In this document: positions 1 through 7,738 of the stretch, one piece after another
Position numbering within the stretch: position 1 is the stretch's first letter
Layout: each line of letters starts with the position of its first letter
Source of the DNA: Terriglobia bacterium
Lineage (GTDB): Bacteria; Acidobacteriota; Terriglobia; Terriglobales; Acidobacteriaceae
NCBI GenBank assembly: GCA_020073105.1
Contig: JAIQFW010000019.1
Span: forward strand, 1 to 34,138
Length of the DNA: 34,138 nucleotides
Reading direction: 5' to 3'
The notes under the pieces: generated by a model
Databases searched by the model: none
The model's input: the letters and a program-made list of their open reading frames with translations, nothing else
What the model was told of the DNA's origin: nothing
Made by a program: the position numbers and the translations under genes

Positions 1-24
1 GAAGGCGAGCGTCGCGTTGCTCAT
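1..24 (-). CDS. 5' end of a gene running off the window edge
   Basis: Eight codons of an open frame (reading M-S-N-A-T-L-A-F) run off the left edge on the minus strand. The start is supported by a strong Shine-Dalgarno sequence, GGAGG, at 30-34, five bases ahead of the ATG. Nothing can be said about the product from eight residues. Confidence 0.45.
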
Positions 25-34
25 CTTGTCCTCC

Positions 35-51
35 CGCCACATCACGTGGCG
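35..51. promoter_or_regulatory. Inverted repeat next to the ribosome-binding site of the partial gene
   Basis: CGCCAC and GTGGCG form perfect 6-base arms around a 5-base centre, directly abutting the Shine-Dalgarno sequence of the minus-strand partial gene. It could be an operator or a leader hairpin. Only the symmetry is seen; the role is inference. Confidence 0.3.
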
Positions 52-341
52 TGTCAGGATTCATTACTGTTTGGGTTCTTCGGCGGCCCGGAGAGCGATT
101 GCAAGTGCAGGACTCGGGTCGGGGGAAAGCCCGATTCGTTCCGAGTCGCTGCGATTTGAACCGGGGTCGGCTTGCGAATAAGGAACGACTCGGAGCTTCG
201 CCGCCAAGTTGCCGCTTGTGACTACGCCCCGCGATGACGAGCATCACGGTTCCGTGTGACGGGAGGGCGAAATCAGATCTGGGATTTCCTTGGCGGTCAG
301 TTGGCCTAATAAATGAGTGCTATCGCTGGTTACAACAACAA
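52..341. other. Intergenic stretch without a recognised gene
   Basis: The two short plus-strand open frames here are antisense to the GloVer gene end and have no support. A 9-base inverted repeat (TCCGAGTCG at 140-148, CGACTCGGA at 186-194) with a 37-base loop is the only structure I see. No T-run follows it, so it is not called a terminator. Confidence 0.4.
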
Positions 342-1727
342 TCACTGCGTGACCGTAAAAGTCCCGGCGCTGATGGCAATCCCGCCCTTGGTCTCGATGC
401 CAATCTTCCCCGTCTTCGCGCCTGCTGGCACAGTTGCCGTCACCTGCGTGTCGGAGTTCACCGTGAACTGTGCGGGAGTACCGTTGAAGGAAACCGCGGT
501 TGTTCCGGTGAAGCCTTGTCCCAGGAATTGGATCGTGGCGCCGACCTTGCCGGCCGCAGGCAGGAAGCTAACGAATGCCGGCAGGGCAGCATCCAGGCTA
601 TAAAACACCCCGCGGTTCCCGCTACCGCCGTTCCTGGCGTCTCCGTACAGAATCCCGTTGGTGTGTTGAAACGGTGTAACATCGGGCTCTCCGCCGTTAC
701 TTGCGTCGAAGTCATGGACAACCGAGTAACTGCCTCCCAGACTGATTCGAAATAAGTCCCCCTGATTCGCCAGGTCACCTGAAGAGTTCCCCCCATACAA
801 GTTCTGGTCACTGGCTTGGACTAGCCCTGCATCCGGCTCGGCTCCCTCGCTACCGCCGTTTATGTCGTGGAGGACAGTGAGTTTGCCAGCCGGCGTGATC
901 TTGAAGACCACACCGCCACCGATACCGCCTCCACCTTCCGTTGTCCCATAGAAATTGCCATCCCTTGCCTGAAACAGCGGACTTACAGGCGCTACTCCGT
1001 GCGTTCCATCAAAGTTGAACAACACAGTCAGCATTCCGGCCCGGGTGATCTTGTACACCACACCCCGGGCACCGCTATTGCCTCCTTGTTTCGTTGTTCC
1101 ATACAGGTTGTCGTCCGTACCTTGAACCAACGGCGCGATGGGCTGGTAGCCGTCTGCGAAATTGAAGGAATGCAAGGTTGTAAGCGCGCCCGCAGGGGTC
1201 ATCTTGTATACCGTTCCGCCTCCAGCGCCGCCTCCGGTTGTGGTGCCATACCAGTTGCCATCGGTGGCTTGGATGGGCGGCGCGTCGGGATTTGCACCCT
1301 CGCTGCCACCCGCAAAATTGTGGAGTACTGTCAAAACCCCGCCGGGCGTTACCTTGAACACGGTTCCCACGCCCGACGTGCCTCCATTGGAAGTGGTGCC
1401 ATAGAAGTTGCCATTTGTGCCCAAGGTCAGCCCGCTCAAGGGACTTCCCTGCGTGGCGTCGAAACTATGGAGCACGAGCAGCGTTCCCGTGGGCGTGATT
1501 CTGAACACTGTGCCCAGATCGTTCGTGCCGCCGAAGGGTGAGGTGGTGTAGAGGTTTCCATCCCGGCCCTGGGCTATCAACCCGGAGGCCACAGGATTGG
1601 CCGGATCCCCATTGTGGGTTCCAAAGTCGTAGAGCACGGAAAAGGTCTGGGCATGAGCGTTGATGTCAGCGGCAGCGAGGAAGAACGCGGCGCAACAAAG
1701 GGTGCAGAGAACTGGAAACCGTGTCAC
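342..1727 (-). CDS. Secreted GloVer tandem-repeat protein with C-terminal IPT/TIG domain
   Basis: Exported protein of unknown function. Residues 1-27 form a signal peptide ending in AHA-Q. Residues ~28-380 consist of tandem ~50-residue repeats built around G-x-x-Y-G-T-T ... GG ... G-x-V-F/Y-K-x-T-P-x-G-x-L-T-x-L-H-x-F, the pattern annotated as the choice-of-anchor GloVer tandem repeat, common in Acidobacteriota and Verrucomicrobiota. Such repeats are expected to fold as a beta-propeller-like array. Residues ~383-461 are an IPT/TIG immunoglobulin-like domain. The start is a GTG with GAGGTG five bases upstream. The repeats are aromatic- and glycine-rich, fitting an extracellular surface or matrix role, but no catalytic motif is visible. 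It stands alone, facing away from the partial gene at the window edge by ~320 bases. Confidence 0.85.
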   Translation of the reverse strand: MTRFPVLCTLCCAAFFLAAADINAHAQTFSVLYDFGTHNGDPANPVASGLIAQGRDGNLYTTSPFGGTNDLGTVFRITPTGTLLVLHSFDATQGSPLSGLTLGTNGNFYGTTSNGGTSGVGTVFKVTPGGVLTVLHNFAGGSEGANPDAPPIQATDGNWYGTTTGGGAGGGTVYKMTPAGALTTLHSFNFADGYQPIAPLVQGTDDNLYGTTKQGGNSGARGVVYKITRAGMLTVLFNFDGTHGVAPVSPLFQARDGNFYGTTEGGGGIGGGVVFKITPAGKLTVLHDINGGSEGAEPDAGLVQASDQNLYGGNSSGDLANQGDLFRISLGGSYSVVHDFDASNGGEPDVTPFQHTNGILYGDARNGGSGNRGVFYSLDAALPAFVSFLPAAGKVGATIQFLGQGFTGTTAVSFNGTPAQFTVNSDTQVTATVPAGAKTGKIGIETKGGIAISAGTFTVTQ

Positions 1728-2219
1728 AGCGACACCTCACTCGAAGACGTCGAATCCGGTCAGGGGGAGCGGGTAGTGTAGAGCGGCATTTCTTAGGTTC
1801 GCCGCATCCGAACCGGGCGACGGAAGCCTATTCTCGACCCATACCATTGTCAAGTGATCCTTGCGTCTTCAAGTGTTTACGCAGTGGTAACTGTCGAAAA
1901 ATCCCGATAGCACTCATTGACCATAAACGAGGGGTTTTGAGCGCTAACGCTGTTGACCACACACCCACCCTTCGCGCCAGCGAACTGCTTTTCCGCGTAG
2001 AGTGAACGAGACCTACGAAGTTGGATTGGGGACTGCTTCTCGGCTGGTGGTTTTTCCTGATCCTTGTCGGCATGTTCGCATTCAATATGGGGATGGGAGG
2101 CTGAAGAGCTAAGCTAGGGCGTCTGCATGTTCTCATCCGTTGTTGGCGAAACATCGCCATAACACACAGTGACGTCGTTCGCGACAACCAAGCTTCTTCA
2201 CGAACCTCGGCGACTGGAA
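1728..2219. other. Long intergenic region between the GloVer gene and hflX
   Basis: No gene longer than 100 codons is credible here. The 119-codon minus-strand frame has an arginine/proline-rich, shadow-like composition. The region holds the upstream side of the GloVer gene, the downstream side of hflX and one candidate small membrane ORF at 2021-2104. No terminator hairpin with a T-run is visible after hflX. Confidence 0.4.
2021..2104 (+). CDS. Candidate 27-residue single-pass membrane protein
   Basis: A short frame starting TTG and ending TGA encodes a peptide beginning (M)DWGLLLGWWFFLILVGMF and ending in a Met/Gly-rich tail. The first 20 residues would form one hydrophobic transmembrane helix with a Trp-Trp belt, and the peptide carries a single charged residue (Asp2). 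This resembles the small membrane proteins that accompany respiratory or transport complexes, but I recognise no family. The start is weak (GAAG just before TTG, no proper Shine-Dalgarno), and the frame is closed 15 bases upstream by a TGA. It is the only place in the gap where the translation looks protein-like. Existence is inference from composition. Confidence 0.3.
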   Translation: MDWGLLLGWWFFLILVGMFAFNMGMGG

Positions 2220-3656
2220 CTACTCAACCACAAACTCCCTCACCCTCCTCACCACCGACTCCGGCACCTCCGCCTCCAGTTCCACCAGGCCGTCTTTGTA
2301 GGCACGAGAATAAATCCGCGCCCGTGCTTCCAGCATGGCCAGCATCTTCCCTTCTTTCTGCGGCACGCGCAGGTGAACCCGGCTGATGGCATCGTCGGAA
2401 AGCATCTGGTCAATCCGGTCGAGGAGAGTGCTCATGCCGACGCCCTTCGCCGCCGAGACGTGGACCGTCATAGGATCGTCGCGCAGGCTGTCCCGCTGTC
2501 TTGGGGGTAACAGGTCGATCTTGTTCATCACCCGCAGGCGCGGCTTACCATCCGCTTCCAGTTCTTTCAATACGCGTTCCACCTGCGCGTCTTGCTCTGC
2601 CGACAGTGGACTGCTTGCGTCCGAAACCTGCAGAATCAGCGCCGCCCGTTGCACCTCTTCCAGCGTGGCGCGAAACGCCGTAACCAGGGTGTGAGGAAGG
2701 TTGCGAATGAATCCCACCGTATCGGAGAGCAGCGCCTTGCGTTTCGAAGGAAGCGTCACAGCCCGGATCGTCGGATCCAACGTGGCAAACATCTTGGGCG
2801 AGGCCAGCACCGCCGCCTGTGTCAGAGCATTGAATAACGTGGACTTTCCGGCGTTGGTGTAGCCCACTAAGGCCACCGTCGCCACGGGCACCGATTCGCG
2901 GCGCTGCCGCTGTTGTGCCCGAATCCGCCGGACGTTTTCGATCTGCTCCTTGACATGCCGAATGCGACGGTAGATTTTCCGCCGGTCGGTTTCTAGCTGG
3001 GTTTCACCCGGGCCGCGGGTGCCGATGCCGCCGCCCAGTTGTGACATCTCGATACCACGCCCGCCAAGCCGCGGCAGCAGGTAGTCGAGCTGTGCCAGTT
3101 CAACCTGCAACTGCCCTTCCCGGGTCCGGGCGTGCCTGGCAAAAATGTCGAGAATCAGCTGGGTGCGGTCAATCACCCGGGTGTGAACGACCTTCTCGAT
3201 GTTCCGCTGCTGCGAAGCTGTGAGGTCGTGGTCGAACAAGAGCAGATCAGCAGCGGCCGAAGCCGCCGCACCGGCGATTTCCTCCAGCTTGCCCTTGCCG
3301 ATCAGGGTAGCTGGGTCAGGCTTGTCGCGATGTTGCAGGAATTGGCCGGCGATTTGCGCTCCGGCACTGGTGGCCAGCGCGCGAAGCTCGTCCAACGATT
3401 CGTCTGCGCTGAATTGCGGGGCGTTGCGCGGTTCAGAGGGCGCGCCGGTGCTGGCGGCGCTGTCGCGTGCCATCCGGGCGCCGCTGGTAAGCGAGCCCCT
3501 GCCGGTTTTGGGTTCGGACGTCCCGCGCACCCGTACCCTGTAATCAATGCCAACCAGGAAGGCCCGTTCCACGGGGGCCCGGCCGGCAGTCGCTACCTCC
3601 GAGTGTCGATCTGCCCCGGAAGTCTTGCGGGAACCTCTGGTTTCTGGACTGCGCAC
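2220..3656 (-). CDS. hflX: GTPase HflX, ribosome rescue/splitting factor
   Basis: HflX is a translational GTPase-family protein that binds the 50S subunit and splits stalled or stress-damaged ribosomes. An N-terminal HflX domain (RAFLVGIDY through the DHDLT region) is followed by the family signature GGRGIEMSQLGGGIGTRGPG with E-T-Q-L-E, a coiled linker, then the G domain: P-loop GYTNAGKS, switch II DTVGF, and NKID (G4). The open frame extends to 3716 from a TTG. That start would overlap hfq by 47 bases, so a GTG at 3656, 14 bases after the hfq stop, is preferred; another GTG at 3572 is possible. Length ~450-478 residues versus ~430 in E. coli; the extra residues are an Ala/Arg-rich, poorly conserved N-terminus. 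The hfq-hflX order is the one known from proteobacteria, and translation is probably coupled to hfq. Confidence 0.93.
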   Translation of the reverse strand: MRSPETRGSRKTSGADRHSEVATAGRAPVERAFLVGIDYRVRVRGTSEPKTGRGSLTSGARMARDSAASTGAPSEPRNAPQFSADESLDELRALATSAGAQIAGQFLQHRDKPDPATLIGKGKLEEIAGAAASAAADLLLFDHDLTASQQRNIEKVVHTRVIDRTQLILDIFARHARTREGQLQVELAQLDYLLPRLGGRGIEMSQLGGGIGTRGPGETQLETDRRKIYRRIRHVKEQIENVRRIRAQQRQRRESVPVATVALVGYTNAGKSTLFNALTQAAVLASPKMFATLDPTIRAVTLPSKRKALLSDTVGFIRNLPHTLVTAFRATLEEVQRAALILQVSDASSPLSAEQDAQVERVLKELEADGKPRLRVMNKIDLLPPRQRDSLRDDPMTVHVSAAKGVGMSTLLDRIDQMLSDDAISRVHLRVPQKEGKMLAMLEARARIYSRAYKDGLVELEAEVPESVVRRVREFVVE

Positions 3657-3669
3657 AGAAAAAATCGCC

Positions 3670-3975
3670 CTATCCTTCCGTGCCCGACGGGCTCGATGCC
3701 GCATCCGATTCGGCAACCGAAGTCGCGGTGGGAACCACGGTCGGCCGGTCGCTGTGACGGGGGGTTGCCCGTCCCATGGCCACGGTGGAAATCGCGTGTT
3801 TGAAAATCAGCTGCTCCTGGTTGTTGGTTTCGAGCACGACCGAGTACTTGTCGAAGGAGCGGATGCGCCCGGTCAGTTTGACCCCGCTCAGCAGGTAGAT
3901 CGTGGTGTTGATCTTTTCTTTGCGTGCGGTATTGAGAAAAGAATCCTGGATGTTTTGCGCCGGCTTGTTTTCCAT
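3670..3975 (-). CDS. hfq: RNA chaperone Hfq
   Basis: Hfq forms an Sm-like hexameric ring that pairs small RNAs with mRNAs. The N-terminus [15 protein letters not shown] and the Sm1/Sm2 segments are clear: [15 protein letters not shown] (Sm1) and [10 protein letters not shown] (Sm2, with the K-H pair that contacts RNA; E. coli has Y-K-H). The true start is the ATG at 3975, with AAGGAG six bases upstream. The open frame continues 16 codons further, but that part is unsupported. After the Sm core (~residue 68) comes a ~33-residue Pro/Ser/Thr-rich tail (positions 3670-3770), longer than the core-only Hfq of many Gram-positives. It precedes hflX on the same strand. Confidence 0.95.
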   Translation of the reverse strand: MENKPAQNIQDSFLNTARKEKINTTIYLLSGVKLTGRIRSFDKYSVVLETNNQEQLIFKHAISTVAMGRATPRHSDRPTVVPTATSVAESDAASSPSGTEG

Positions 3976-4368
3976 GCCGATCTCCTTAGCTCTCTGACCA
4001 CGAGAGCATGCCAAAATGCTCACGAGACATCAGTCCTCACGCTCCGCTGCTAGCCACGGTCGTGAAGAACGGGGGGAAAGCTCGGGATTCGCAAACGCCA
4101 CCCTCCGCGCCCGCGCCTCCCAAGTGACAATCCGTACAATACGGCCTTGCTTGCGACTTTTCAAGCCGCCTGTCGCGCCTTCCCGTCGAACCGGTTGACA
4201 TAAGCACCACAAAGTGCAAATATTCCTCCGCCGCGAATAAGCGAGTGAAGAGTGGGTACCTGTTGTGCGCAAACGTGGGTCTAGCGGACAGGCCTGCATT
4301 CCCAATTCTTTTGCGTACCGCCCAGCGATCTGCCGCCGGGCGCACGTGGCTGTTGGCGGAGGAATAAA
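3976..4368. other. Divergent intergenic region between hfq and the urate-oxidase-N gene
   Basis: This gap should carry the promoters of both flanking genes. The minus-strand frames covering it (up to 355 codons) run antisense through the next gene and look like shadows. A small palindrome, CCGTA-caa-TACGG (4132-4144), contains TACAAT, but no convincing -35 box lies at the right distance. A GGAGG six bases before 4369 sets the start of the plus-strand gene. Confidence 0.35.
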
Positions 4369-5094
4369 ATGCAACATCTGACTGCTCTTGCAACTTGGGT
4401 CATGCCCACCCACACCGGTACGGAAGCCCTCGCGCTCATTCTGCGCTGGTTTCACTTCCTGGCCGGCATTACCTGGATCGGATTGCTTTACTTCTTCAAC
4501 CTGGTCAACGTCCCTTTCATGAAGCAAGTGGACGCCGGCATGAAGCCGAAGGTGTTTCAGTATCTCACTTTGCCGGCCCTGCAATGGTTCCGGTGGAGTG
4601 CTCTGGTGACGGTCCTGGTGGGATTTTTCTACTGGCAGCACATGTACGTTGAGGTTGACGCCGCACGCATGGGTGTCAGTCCCTTGAGTACGATTGGACT
4701 GTTCCTGCTGATCTGGATCGTGGCCTGGGGAATTCTTTTCTTTGTGATCTCGAAAGCCCCGAGTGGATATGTGCTGGGTGTCATCACCACGATCGTGGTC
4801 ATCGCCGGGGCGTGGCTGTTCGTGACCTACACGCCGGTGGGGCAGGACGACAATCACGTGCTGTCGATCGGAGTCGGCGGCGGCTTCGGCATTATCATGT
4901 TGTTCAACGTTTGGGGGATCATCTGGCGCAACCAGAAGAAGATCATCCAGGGGACGCTGGCGGGCACTCCGCCGGCCAACGGCGCTGCCCTCGCTCGGCA
5001 GGCATTCCTGGCCTCGCGGACAAACTTCTTTCTGTCGGTTCCCATGCTGTTTTTCATGGCTACCAGCTACCACTACGTAATCTTCGGACGGTAG
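4369..5094 (+). CDS. Urate oxidase N-terminal (PuuD-type) membrane protein without cytochrome domain
   Basis: A 241-residue integral membrane protein with about six transmembrane segments (near residues 22-44, 70-90, 105-125, 130-150, 163-187, 218-238). The stretch W-F-H-F-L-A-G-I-T-W-I-G-L-L-Y-F-F with N-x-V-N-V-P-F is the hallmark of the Urate_ox_N (PF06181) family, known from PuuD, where a membrane domain is fused to a C-terminal cytochrome c. Here the frame ends after the membrane domain and no CXXCH haem motif is present, so electrons would need a separate carrier, or the function differs from urate oxidation. No purine-catabolism gene is nearby. The start is an ATG with GGAGG upstream, and a strong terminator follows the stop, so it is probably monocistronic. 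Confidence 0.75.
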   Translation: MQHLTALATWVMPTHTGTEALALILRWFHFLAGITWIGLLYFFNLVNVPFMKQVDAGMKPKVFQYLTLPALQWFRWSALVTVLVGFFYWQHMYVEVDAARMGVSPLSTIGLFLLIWIVAWGILFFVISKAPSGYVLGVITTIVVIAGAWLFVTYTPVGQDDNHVLSIGVGGGFGIIMLFNVWGIIWRNQKKIIQGTLAGTPPANGAALARQAFLASRTNFFLSVPMLFFMATSYHYVIFGR

Positions 5095-5113
5095 CAATCA
5101 ACCGCACTTTAAG

Positions 5114-5142
5114 AACCTCGCGCCCCCGGGCGCGAGGTTTTG
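5114..5142 (+). terminator. Rho-independent terminator
   Basis: An 11-bp stem (AACCTCGCGCC with GGCGCGAGGTT) closes a 4-base loop and runs into TTTT followed by GCTTT. It lies 20 bases after the stop of the urate-oxidase-N gene and is the clearest intrinsic terminator in the window. Confidence 0.85.
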
Positions 5143-5175
5143 CTTTGTGGCGGAAAGGTTGTGGCACAATGAGCC

Positions 5176-5523
5176 GTGCATCTTGATGAGTATGCCCGCG
5201 GGATTGCTCTGTTTAACCAAGCCAGGTTCTTCGAATCCCACGAGGTGCTGGAAGACATGTGGCGGGCCGCCCCGGCTGCCGAGAAGAAATTCCTGCAAGG
5301 GATGGTTCAGACCGCCGTCGCCTTTCATCATTATTCGACCGGGAACCGCGTGGGAATGCGCTCGGTGCTGGACCGCGCGATTGGGAATCTTGCTGAAGAC
5401 CCAGGAAGGTTTGGAGAGGTGGACCTGCCACTCTTGCGGAAATCGCTTAACCAATGGCGGGAGGCCATGGACAAGGAGAGACCTCTACCGCCATTGCCCC
5501 GGATCGAACTGTTGCAGCCCTGA
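5176..5523 (+). CDS. DUF309 domain protein
   Basis: A 115-residue cytosolic, all-helical protein of the DUF309 family, whose function is unknown. The family signature is clear near the N-terminus: F-N-Q-A-R-F-F-E-S-H-E-V-L-E-D-M-W (residues ~12-28), followed by F-L-Q-G-M-V-Q-T-A-V-A-F-H-H-Y, where His and Glu line a conserved pocket. The start is a GTG, fixed by an in-frame TGA two codons upstream; no good Shine-Dalgarno sequence is present. It lies behind a terminator, so it should have its own promoter in the ~35-base gap (GTGGCACAAT is a possible -10 region). Confidence 0.8.
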   Translation: MHLDEYARGIALFNQARFFESHEVLEDMWRAAPAAEKKFLQGMVQTAVAFHHYSTGNRVGMRSVLDRAIGNLAEDPGRFGEVDLPLLRKSLNQWREAMDKERPLPPLPRIELLQP

Positions 5524-5558
5524 AACCGGGACTAAATGCGAATCCTGGAAGTGTGCAC

Positions 5559-6596
5559 TCAGCGCTGTCGCTTCCGCTTGAACGCCGGCTTCGGGGGCAC
5601 CTCCCCCGGGGCCAGCACCCGGCGCACAATCGGCGTGTTCAGCTTGTATTTCCGCTCGCTTGTGTCGCCGGTATCAGCTTTCACTCGTAGCACGAAGACC
5701 GGCAGCATGCCTTCTTTGTCGAAATTCTCCTGCGTAACCGTTACCGGCAGCATCCCGTTAAGGTTCCGTTCCCGGTAGGCGGTTTCGTAACGGTGACGTT
5801 TGACGTTCCAGGTAAAAACCCGCACCTGGTTGTAATCGAAGGGCAAGCCATCTCTGGGCTCGGTCAGCAGCACCAGATACTGGGCGACTTTCTTGTCCGC
5901 GTCGGCTACTTCGTCGAGTACAAAGTAAGCGACGATCCGCTGGCCCTCCGCGTACTGGGCGATTTCGAGGGGCACATCGAGGTCCACCAGACGGGCCAGC
6001 ACCCAACCGACGTGACCCTGCGAATCCCGGACTAGCCACCAGTCCTCCAAGATCGGCTGCACCGGATTGGCGGATGGGCTCGCCCCCTGGGTTGCCGGCT
6101 TGGGAGCTGCGCCGGGCAGATTCTTCTCCGCCGTCGCACGCTTCAGGATGGAAGCCTTCGCGCCCTGGTTGAGTTGGTAGAGATGTTCGGTTTCCCGTCC
6201 GGGCTCGATGTGGATATTGGTGTCGTTGCGCGTCGTGCCTAAGGCTTGCACGGGATCAGCTTGTTCTTGCTGGACCAATCTCTGGAAGCCCTCAAACACT
6301 TGCTGGCTCACCAGGTAACGCTGCTCCATCCATCCGTCCAGGCCGCCAGCGGTGCGCACCCGGGCAAAGCGCCGATCCCGCTCCAGAATCTGCACCCGGT
6401 CCCCGTTCTTCACCACGCCCATCTTGTTGTAGACGGCGGCCACCCGGTCCCGCAGGACCGCCTGCGGAGCCGAGACATAGGCAATCTCCTGCGCCTTGCG
6501 CCCCCGTCCACAAGCCGGGAGCAGGATCATCAGCAGCAACGACAGGGGCAGGCAATATCGGTAATGTCGGCTGACGTTCAAGGGATTACAAAACAA
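5559..6596 (-). CDS. Lipoprotein with bacterial SH3 domains
   Basis: The N-terminus has a hydrophobic segment and the lipobox L-P-A-C (Cys near residue 29), so the mature protein should be lipid-anchored and face the periplasm or surface. Residues ~40-95 form a bacterial SH3 domain (V-L-R-D-R ... V-K-N-G-D-R-V-Q-I-L-E-R-D ... G-W-M). A second SH3-like unit (~130-205) contains D-N-T-N-I-H-I-E-P ... W-W-L-V-R-D-S-Q-G-H-V-G-W-V. The remaining ~140 residues have no family I recognise; the protein ends in a basic K-R-K-R-Q-R tail. SH3 units in such proteins often bind cell wall. The start is uncertain: TTG at 6596 has no clear ribosome-binding site, and a second TTG lies five codons inside. It follows pfkA by 61 bases on the same strand. 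Confidence 0.75.
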   Translation of the reverse strand: MFCNPLNVSRHYRYCLPLSLLLMILLPACGRGRKAQEIAYVSAPQAVLRDRVAAVYNKMGVVKNGDRVQILERDRRFARVRTAGGLDGWMEQRYLVSQQVFEGFQRLVQQEQADPVQALGTTRNDTNIHIEPGRETEHLYQLNQGAKASILKRATAEKNLPGAAPKPATQGASPSANPVQPILEDWWLVRDSQGHVGWVLARLVDLDVPLEIAQYAEGQRIVAYFVLDEVADADKKVAQYLVLLTEPRDGLPFDYNQVRVFTWNVKRHRYETAYRERNLNGMLPVTVTQENFDKEGMLPVFVLRVKADTGDTSERKYKLNTPIVRRVLAPGEVPPKPAFKRKRQR

Positions 6597-6657
6597 TATA
6601 GCCCAGGGAGCGGCGCGGCGCGGTTACTCGTTGAGAAGCCCGGTCCGAATCGTCAAG

Positions 6658-7722
6658 TTAGTCGCCGAAGCAAATTCCGATGGCGCGGGCGGTGCGGACC
6701 ATTTCGCCCTGAGGATCCACCGTCTTCAGGCGCCCGATGGCATCGGCGATTCTCACGCATCCGATCGCGGCGTTCCTCAGGCAAACCATCTTGCCGAATT
6801 CTCCCCGGGCGATCAGTTCGACCGCCGCCACGCCAAAGCGAGTACCCAGGATGCGGTCAAACGGCGAAGGCGAACCTCCGCGCTGGATGTGTCCCAGGAC
6901 GCTCACGCGCACTTCGCGATGCGCGGTCAGGGCAATGCCATCGCCAACCAGGTTCCCTACTGCGCCGCCGCGTGAAAGCTGTCTCAGTTCAGCCGGAAGC
7001 TTGATCCCCTCCGCGACTACCACAATCGTGAACCGCTTGCCGTAGCCTTCGCGCTCGCTGACGTACTCACAGATTCTTTGGAGGGTAAACGGGATCTCAG
7101 GAATCAGAATGACGTGAGCGCCGCCGGCAATGCCGGCTTCCAGCGCGATCCAGCCCGCGTCGCGGCCCATGACTTCGATGACCATGACACGGTGGTGGGA
7201 CTCGGCGGTGGTATGAATCTTGTCAATGGCATCGGTCGCAGTGTGCAGCGCGGTGTCGAAGCCGAACGTAATCTCCGTGGCGGAGAGATCGTTGTCGATC
7301 GTCTTGGGCACGCCGACAATCTTCATGCCCTTCTCGAACAGTTCATGCGCGATTTTCTGTGAGCCATCGCCGCCGATGCTGATCATCGCCTGGATGCCGA
7401 GCTTGCGTTTGTTGGCGATGACTTCATCGGAAATGTCGCGCACCACCTCGACCCCATTTTCTGTCGTCTTGTAGTGAAAAGGATTGCCGCGATTGGTGGT
7501 TCCGAGAATCGTGCCCCCGCGGGGCAGAATTCCACTCACGTCCTTGAGGGTAAGTTCGCGCGACCGTTCCGGCCAGATCAGGCCGTCAAAGCCGTCCGGA
7601 ATGCCGATGACTTTCCACTTGTACTTAAGAATGGCGGATTTGACCGCCGCGCGGATCACAGCATTCAGACCGGGGGCGTCGCCGCCTCCGGTGCAGATGC
7701 CGATACAGCGGATGTCAGACAT
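6658..7722 (-). CDS. pfkA: 6-phosphofructokinase
   Basis: Phosphorylates fructose 6-phosphate to the 1,6-bisphosphate in glycolysis. Motifs in order: TGGGDAPGLN (11-20, nucleotide loop), GGDG (117-120), PKTIDND (139-145, catalytic Asp pair), MGRDAGW (185-191) and HIQRGGSPSPFDR (278-290). Length 354 fits the bacterial PFK family. Two positions decide the phosphoryl donor: Gly in GGDG is the ATP-type residue (pyrophosphate enzymes have Asp), while Lys in PKTIDND is the residue typical of the pyrophosphate and mixed group III enzymes (E. coli has Gly). The pair Gly+Lys suggests an ATP-dependent group III enzyme, not a classical allosteric PfkA. It follows the Big_2 lipoprotein by 16 bases and precedes the SH3 lipoprotein. 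Confidence 0.95.
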   Translation of the reverse strand: MSDIRCIGICTGGGDAPGLNAVIRAAVKSAILKYKWKVIGIPDGFDGLIWPERSRELTLKDVSGILPRGGTILGTTNRGNPFHYKTTENGVEVVRDISDEVIANKRKLGIQAMISIGGDGSQKIAHELFEKGMKIVGVPKTIDNDLSATEITFGFDTALHTATDAIDKIHTTAESHHRVMVIEVMGRDAGWIALEAGIAGGAHVILIPEIPFTLQRICEYVSEREGYGKRFTIVVVAEGIKLPAELRQLSRGGAVGNLVGDGIALTAHREVRVSVLGHIQRGGSPSPFDRILGTRFGVAAVELIARGEFGKMVCLRNAAIGCVRIADAIGRLKTVDPQGEMVRTARAIGICFGD

Positions 7723-7738
7723 AGTGACGCGTTGCCGC

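Noticed and set aside
867-1541. 224-codon plus-strand frame opposite the GloVer gene
   Set aside because: Antisense of a tandem-repeat gene keeps frames open by periodicity; no start signal or domain.
4030-5097. 355-codon minus-strand frame across the urate-oxidase-N gene
   Set aside because: Antisense shadow: low-complexity His/Gln/Arg composition, and the opposite strand has a clear Shine-Dalgarno sequence, membrane domain and terminator.
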